A DNA stretch of 64,000 bases from Echinometra lucunter (lineage: Eukaryota > Echinodermata > Echinoidea > Camarodonta > Echinometridae). The notes beneath the pieces were generated by a model. It worked only from the letters and a program-made list of their open reading frames with translations, searched no databases and was not told where the DNA came from. A program made the translations under genes and the position numbers. This document shows positions 54,564 through 61,000 of this stretch, piece after piece. Positions within the stretch are counted from its first letter, which is position 1. Each line of letters starts with the position of its first letter. Location of the stretch: NCBI GenBank assembly GCA_029962745.1, contig CM057156.1, positions 28,601,791 to 28,665,790 on the forward strand. Reading direction: 5' to 3'.

Positions 54564-55058
54564 CTCTCAGTATTTCTCCCTCTCCTTCTCTGTCTACTTC
54601 TTTCTAATGCTTCTACTACTCCTCTTCTCCTCTCCTCTCTCTCTCTCTTCCTTTCCTCTCATTCCTCTTCTTTACTCTACATGTATGTCTGTGTTCTTTT
54701 ACTTGATCTCATGTTATGTTTGATGTATCTCCTTAAAATTTTACCTCTTTTCCTTGTTATTATCTGTACTTATACCAGCCTTACATATCCCTACATCCAG
54801 TGAATCCATGCCCTTAACTGTGGGGAGGGAAAAGGGAATATTAGTGCGGGTGTTTCTGCATTTTGTTTTGAAGTACTTGAGGCAGCTGGGTTTTGTGAGG
54901 AACATGTACAGTTTAACCAGCAAGTTTCACAACGCGAATTAGATTTTATTCCTTTTTCTTTTCTTTTTTTTCTACGTAGAGAATTGTGCTAGCAGAAAGA
55001 TGAGGAGAGAAGAGAAGAGGAGTGAAAAGAGAAAGCAATATTTAAAAGATCATTGAAC

Positions 55059-55092
<34 letters not shown>

Positions 55093-58000
55093 CAGTAAAG
55101 ATCCAATGGTTAAAGGCATTGGTTAACATTGTTATGATTTTAAAAAAACTCATTTTACTACTTGAAAATGGGATAAACATAAGGGTTATAGTCTAAAAAT
55201 ACCAGTCTGAAAGATTCATAGAGTTATATCCACAGGAAGATATTAGAAATATGAACCAATGTTTGAAAAATATATAAGGGTTGGATGCACAGACTAGACG
55301 TAAGGAGTGCTCATGCGCACATGGCTCACCGGACCGTACTGTGTGTATTGGCGTATCACGCAGAGGGAGGCAGATAACGTCTTTTTTACTTAACTCGAGC
55401 AAACGGTCCTCTAATTTCTTGTCTCTGAGACAAAAAATAATTAAATTGTGGTTTGTCTTACTAAGAGTTTTTCATTTCAAATTATGGTTGGTTTCAGGGC
55501 TTTTGAGTACAAATACAAGTGCTCATAAACATGTTTCATATTAGTTTGAGAATGTTTTAAATCGGCTGCTCACAAAGTTAGCCAATGCCTTTAAGAGAGA
55601 GAAAGAGAGAGTGAGGCAGAGAGAGAGGGGAGAGGGCTCTCTAGAAAATTTGAATGTAGAAGAGAGAGAGAGAGAGATAAGGGAAGCAGTCAAGTAGCTG
55701 GAACAAGAAAGAAGAGAGAAGGGGTATGAGATTAAAGAAGTGACAGAGGGAGGGGAAAGGAAATATTAATCGACAGACTGCAAGAATGAAAAACTTGGGG
55801 AAAATTTGGTCATCAGCGAGAGAGATATTTTAAAAGAAGGAGAGAGAAAGTGATAGTAGAGATACCTTTAAAAAAAAAAGATATGGCCTAACATTTTGTT
55901 ATCATAATATTTTGATTGCTTTTTAGATATGAAAAGAAAACCGATCATGACTTGTGGGGATTTAAAAAAAAGGCTTTTAGGATCCAGAAATAAATGCCTA
56001 ATATACTAGCTCCTCTGCAATATCAGATGTGTCCCTTTGTGGTTTATGCCAACTTAAATCAAGCTATGGATGAATCTCTATGTGTGTGTGTATTTGGTGA
56101 TAAGGGGATTTATATAAAATTCAGCATGATTTTGGTGATGCCTGTGATTGATCATGGCCTTACAGAAAGAGTGGCTTGAAGAGGGCAGTTACACAACTCT
56201 GCTCAGTGAGAGAGCCGGGGGTCATTACCTTTTGAATCCATTGAGGTGACTCTTTCCGGCTCTAGAAAAAATATGACACTTTAGGAATGAGAACCAAAGT
56301 AATGAAGGGTGATGTATTGTAAGTACTTCTATGCATATTCTTTGATATTAGTGATACAAAGTGTTTTGAATCAACAGAAAAACACTTATTTGCATGATGC
56401 AAAATGACCCAGAAATGGCGATTATAGCAACATTTTTAACTCCATAAGCTGGCCCGTTGGGCCATAGCCCACGCGTGTTTCTTTTTCTCCCGTCCTCTCT
56501 CTATCTCTCTATCTATCAACCTGTCAAGGTCGTTTCTATACGGCAGGGGGATTACGCTGCTCATCGCTTTTGTTAATTTAGGCTTACTACAATCTCAGAT
56601 GTCTAGAAGTTGCGAAAGTCAAATCGGGGTTTCAGTTTTAAACGATGGGTTTTTGTCATGCAAATCAGATTTCTCAAGTATTTTAAACCTGTACATGTCA
56701 ATTTTTATAATTTCTTTTCAATAGAAAGTTGTGAAAATGTATGTGTAGTAAGTCATGTATAAGAGTATTTTCTCTTTCTCATTGAACTGTCTATACTATG
56801 AATCTGTTTTTCAGATAGAGGTGAGTGTGGTGACCACGGAGCATGCCCTCAAGTTCTTTGATGCCTCAATGTTGCCATCTGATGTTAAACTTTACAGAGA
56901 TCAAGATGAATGGGAGGTGAGACTGAGATGATTAATACTGATGGAAAATATTTTGTTTTATTGAAGGGATGGTGAATCATGTAAACTTTGTCAAACGTCA
57001 TCTTTCATTTTTCTACTTTATCAAAAGATACATTGTCAAGGGTGAAGAGCTAATGTTCTGTGGATGATTTTCAGTGAACTGAAGTGTTGAAGCTTGAAAA
57101 GATTTTCATGTCGGTGATTGTACTAAAATCTTTTTGGCATAATTTTATTTTGATATCAGAATTGAAGATTTCCTTTGCAGCAGCTTGAGATTTTTAGACT
57201 CTCGTGGTATTTATGAAGTTGAATCAATAAAATTTGATTAAAAAATAGAGGCTTAGCAAAACTATGCAGTGGCTCTCATTTGACATTTCTGGTGGTTACA
57301 CTTCCTTATTCCAAAGGTTCGTTATTCCGAAGGTTCGTTAGTCTGAAAATGAAATAAGTTTCATTATTCTGAAGGTTTGTTAGTCTGAAAAAGAAGAAGG
57401 GTTCGTTAATCCAAAAATTATATAAGGTTCGTTATTATGAATGTTCACTATTAGTCCAAAAATGAAATAAGGTTTGTTAGTTCGTTATTTTCGGACTAAC
57501 GAACCTTATTTCATTTTTGGACTATCGAACCTTTGCAATAATGAACCTTATTTCATTTTTGGATTAATGAACCTTCAGAATAACACCACAAATTTTTCGG
57601 ATTAATGAACCCTTTTTCATTTTCGGACTAACGAGCATCTAGGTATATGTTTCGGAATAACAAACATCACCCTTTCTGGTCATAGATATTATGAATGTGC
57701 CTGTATTACTCTTAACCCATTAAATACTAAGCCCAAGATAACTCATGCTAGGATCTCTGGAAAATGCATATTATTCCCAAATCAGTTGTGCTCAATGGGT
57801 TAAGATATGTGAATTGGTTATACCCTTCTTTCTTATGGTGCACTGAAATCGTCATTTGTATTTGTTTAAAGACAGCTTACATGGTATACTAGCCAAAGTA
57901 TAATTTTCACAAGAGACCTTTAAGAAAAGAAACAAAAAGCTTCAGCTCCACAGGTGATCTCTTATCACAAACATCTTCTTCAGTTTCCTCCCTGTCCTCC

Positions 58001-61000
58001 AGACACCTTCCAACTAATGGGGAAAGCAAAATATCCTTGCAGCAAGTCCCATTAGAAATAATAACTGCCCTTTCACATTCTTACCTGGGACTGAGATGTG
58101 ATCAGCAGTATTCATCCATGTCTAAAAGGTTCTTTTCCACGATTTATGCTTCACTTATTCAGCCTGACGGTGAAGCAAATCCGCTATCATCTATAATGTA
58201 TTTTTATCAGGACTTGTACATGTATTTAAACTGTGATGTTTCATCTGTGAAAGGTTAATAGCTGCTAGGCAATGGTGCACGAATAACAATGAGTCCTGTA
58301 CATTATCTGAATTCCATTAAAATTTATCGCAAAACATTGAAATAGCATTGGTGCTGAGGACAGCAACAACTATATTCTCCCCCCCCCCCTCCAATACAAC
58401 ACTAGTATTCATTCTCTGGACAACTACCTTTTTACAAATCTGACATCCCCATTTTAACTTGCTGATTACTGAATTTTCTCTTTCACAATCAGTTTATACA
58501 GGGCTTACCCAGTTCTTGAGTGGGTTGATACAACCTTATGCTGATGGGTAGAAGTCTAAGGGCTAAATTTCTTAGAGGAATAGTTGTTTGGGGGGGTTTT
58601 AATCCTATGAGGTTGATGTTTTAAGGGAGTATGACCAAGGGGAACAATAGTTATTAAGGTGGTGTTGGTCCAAGTGTTAATTGTCCTAGGAGTACTGTAG
58701 TTGTCTAGGGTTTTGTGTCCTAGAATCAGAGATTAGATCTAGGTGGTCATAACTCTTTCTGTGGATCCTCTGTTTCAGGCTTGGAATCAGATCTCTGACC
58801 CAGTCCTACACATTGAGCTAAGAAGGTGGGCTGATATGATGGTCATTGCTCCTCTGGATGCTAACACACTAGGCAAAATAGCTTCTGGTATCTGTGATAA
58901 TCTCTTGGTTAGTATGACGATGTAATAATGAACCAGAGCATGATAAATCTTTTCTGTTCTCTTTACTTTTCTGTTTCATGATATGGGCTAACAAATAGTC
59001 ATGTGTGCTTGAAGGTAAACACCCAGACAGTCTGCATCTTTCATGCTTTTAAACCCTAGCTGGCGCTGTTTTTGTTGTAGCAAAGGCAATGGAGAGTACT
59101 TGCCGTGTGCTTTAAATCGAAGTCACAAAGTTGCACAGAGTTGCTTGCTATTCTAGGGTTTGAAAATTGTTATAAAATCCCAATGTTTAGTTAGTTCTAT
59201 CAGTTTGCTATCAGTTTGTAGAAATTATTTTGCTCTCAGTTGTACCTCATTTTTAATTTTTTTAAAGATTTCTATGAAGTACACATATTTCTGATACATG
59301 TACTTATCGAATGCAGATATTGATACCAGTATTTATAGAAACACATAGTCTCAAAAATCAATAATTCTGTATTGATTATATGAAATTCCACAGTGAATGA
59401 TATGCACTTGTTGACATGTTCTTGTTGCTGGATTACTGACTTACATGTACCTACATTTCCAAAAAATTATTATCTTTTGTGATATGTATCAACTTTGGAT
59501 AATTCAAGCTTTCATTGATTTATTTTTCCCTCTCTACTTTCTTCTCTGCTTCCATTCACTCACCCCCGCCCCCCTCCCCCTCACTGCTTAGCAGACATGT
59601 GTCGTGAGAGCATGGGACACAAAGTGCCCTCTTTTGTTCTGCCCAGCGATGAATACCCACATGTGGGAGCACCCCATCACCCAGCGACAGGTGTCAGAGC
59701 TGGCATCCTGGGGATACTCTGAGGTTCCTTGTGTTGAGAAACTCCTGGCTTGTGGAGATAAAGGTGATGGTTTGGAGATTGCATGAACCCCTTCATTTTA
59801 AGGAAGACAAAAAGAGTATTTGAGGCAACTCATTTGAAGTAAGAGTGGACAGACATTGAGAAAGGATATATTTTAGCCATTTTGATATTACGATTATTAT
59901 ATAATCATATTACGCAGTTATTATTTGACATGACTGCTGAGAAAGTATGGTTATGCTTGTCACAAAAGGGCACTAACGCATCCACTGGTTTGAAATCCAT
60001 GCTCTGCCATGTATGAGACCATTAATCTACCATTGAGACGTCATGCCTCCTCTTAAAAACACCCCAGACAACATGAAATGAAGATGCTTCCAATTAAAGA
60101 GACTGTTAAATCTTGAATCATGCTCCATTTCCAGTATGAACATTTCATGTCCGAGTTATAAATCGTTTGCGTCATCTTCAATTTTTAAAATGATGAAGCT
60201 TCAGTATAGAATAGCATGCTTCATAATTCAAGGGGGTAACTTAACCCTTTTTTAATTGACCTCGTTGTTCAAGGCCTTGGGTTACACTTCACCTTCTTGT
60301 AAATACTCTTGAGCTCAGAACGTGGTCTTTGGTAACTCAAGGCATCGTAAACAGGTGTCAGGTTGCGCTTCCTTTAGCATGCACTGGCAGAATATTAACA
60401 TGATATAATGTCACTTCATGACAGTGCATAATTAATCATTGACATGTAACTGGGGTTTAAATTGCAGGATATAGACATGGTGTCTTTATAGTCCTGAAAA
60501 AAATGTAACCACAATTTTTAAGAGAGCTGACATACATGTACTTTAAGTTCAGACTTCATCCATTTCGTATGGGAACCATGTGGTCTCTGTACTAAAGCAT
60601 GTGGGGAATGAAAGGATTCAGTAGTCATTGGGTTAAGCTAATGCAATATAATAGAGGGGGCTTCTTCCTCTTAAAGGGGGTACCCAATGCTGAAACAATG
60701 TTATTTCATTTAAAAGAACATGATTTTATTAGCAGAAAATCATCTGCCTAAAGTTTTTTTAAAAGTTGTGTTGCCAAGGAAACCTCCAAATGTGGTAAGA
60801 TTTCAGGATATTTTTAACCCCTCAGCTTTGACCCGGTTTCAACTGGGTACGCACTTTGACGTCAAAATGACGTCAAAGTGGGTACCTTGTCGTGCAATTC
60901 TAGCAAAATGGGCGCAAGGTATAATACATATTGTACAGTCTAGCGCGCAGCACAAATGCAATGCCCGAATCTGGGTACCCACTTTTACGTCATACCTCAT

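Noticed and set aside
54417..54803. 128-codon Ser/Leu frame
   Set aside because: Driven by CT repeats, with no splice context.
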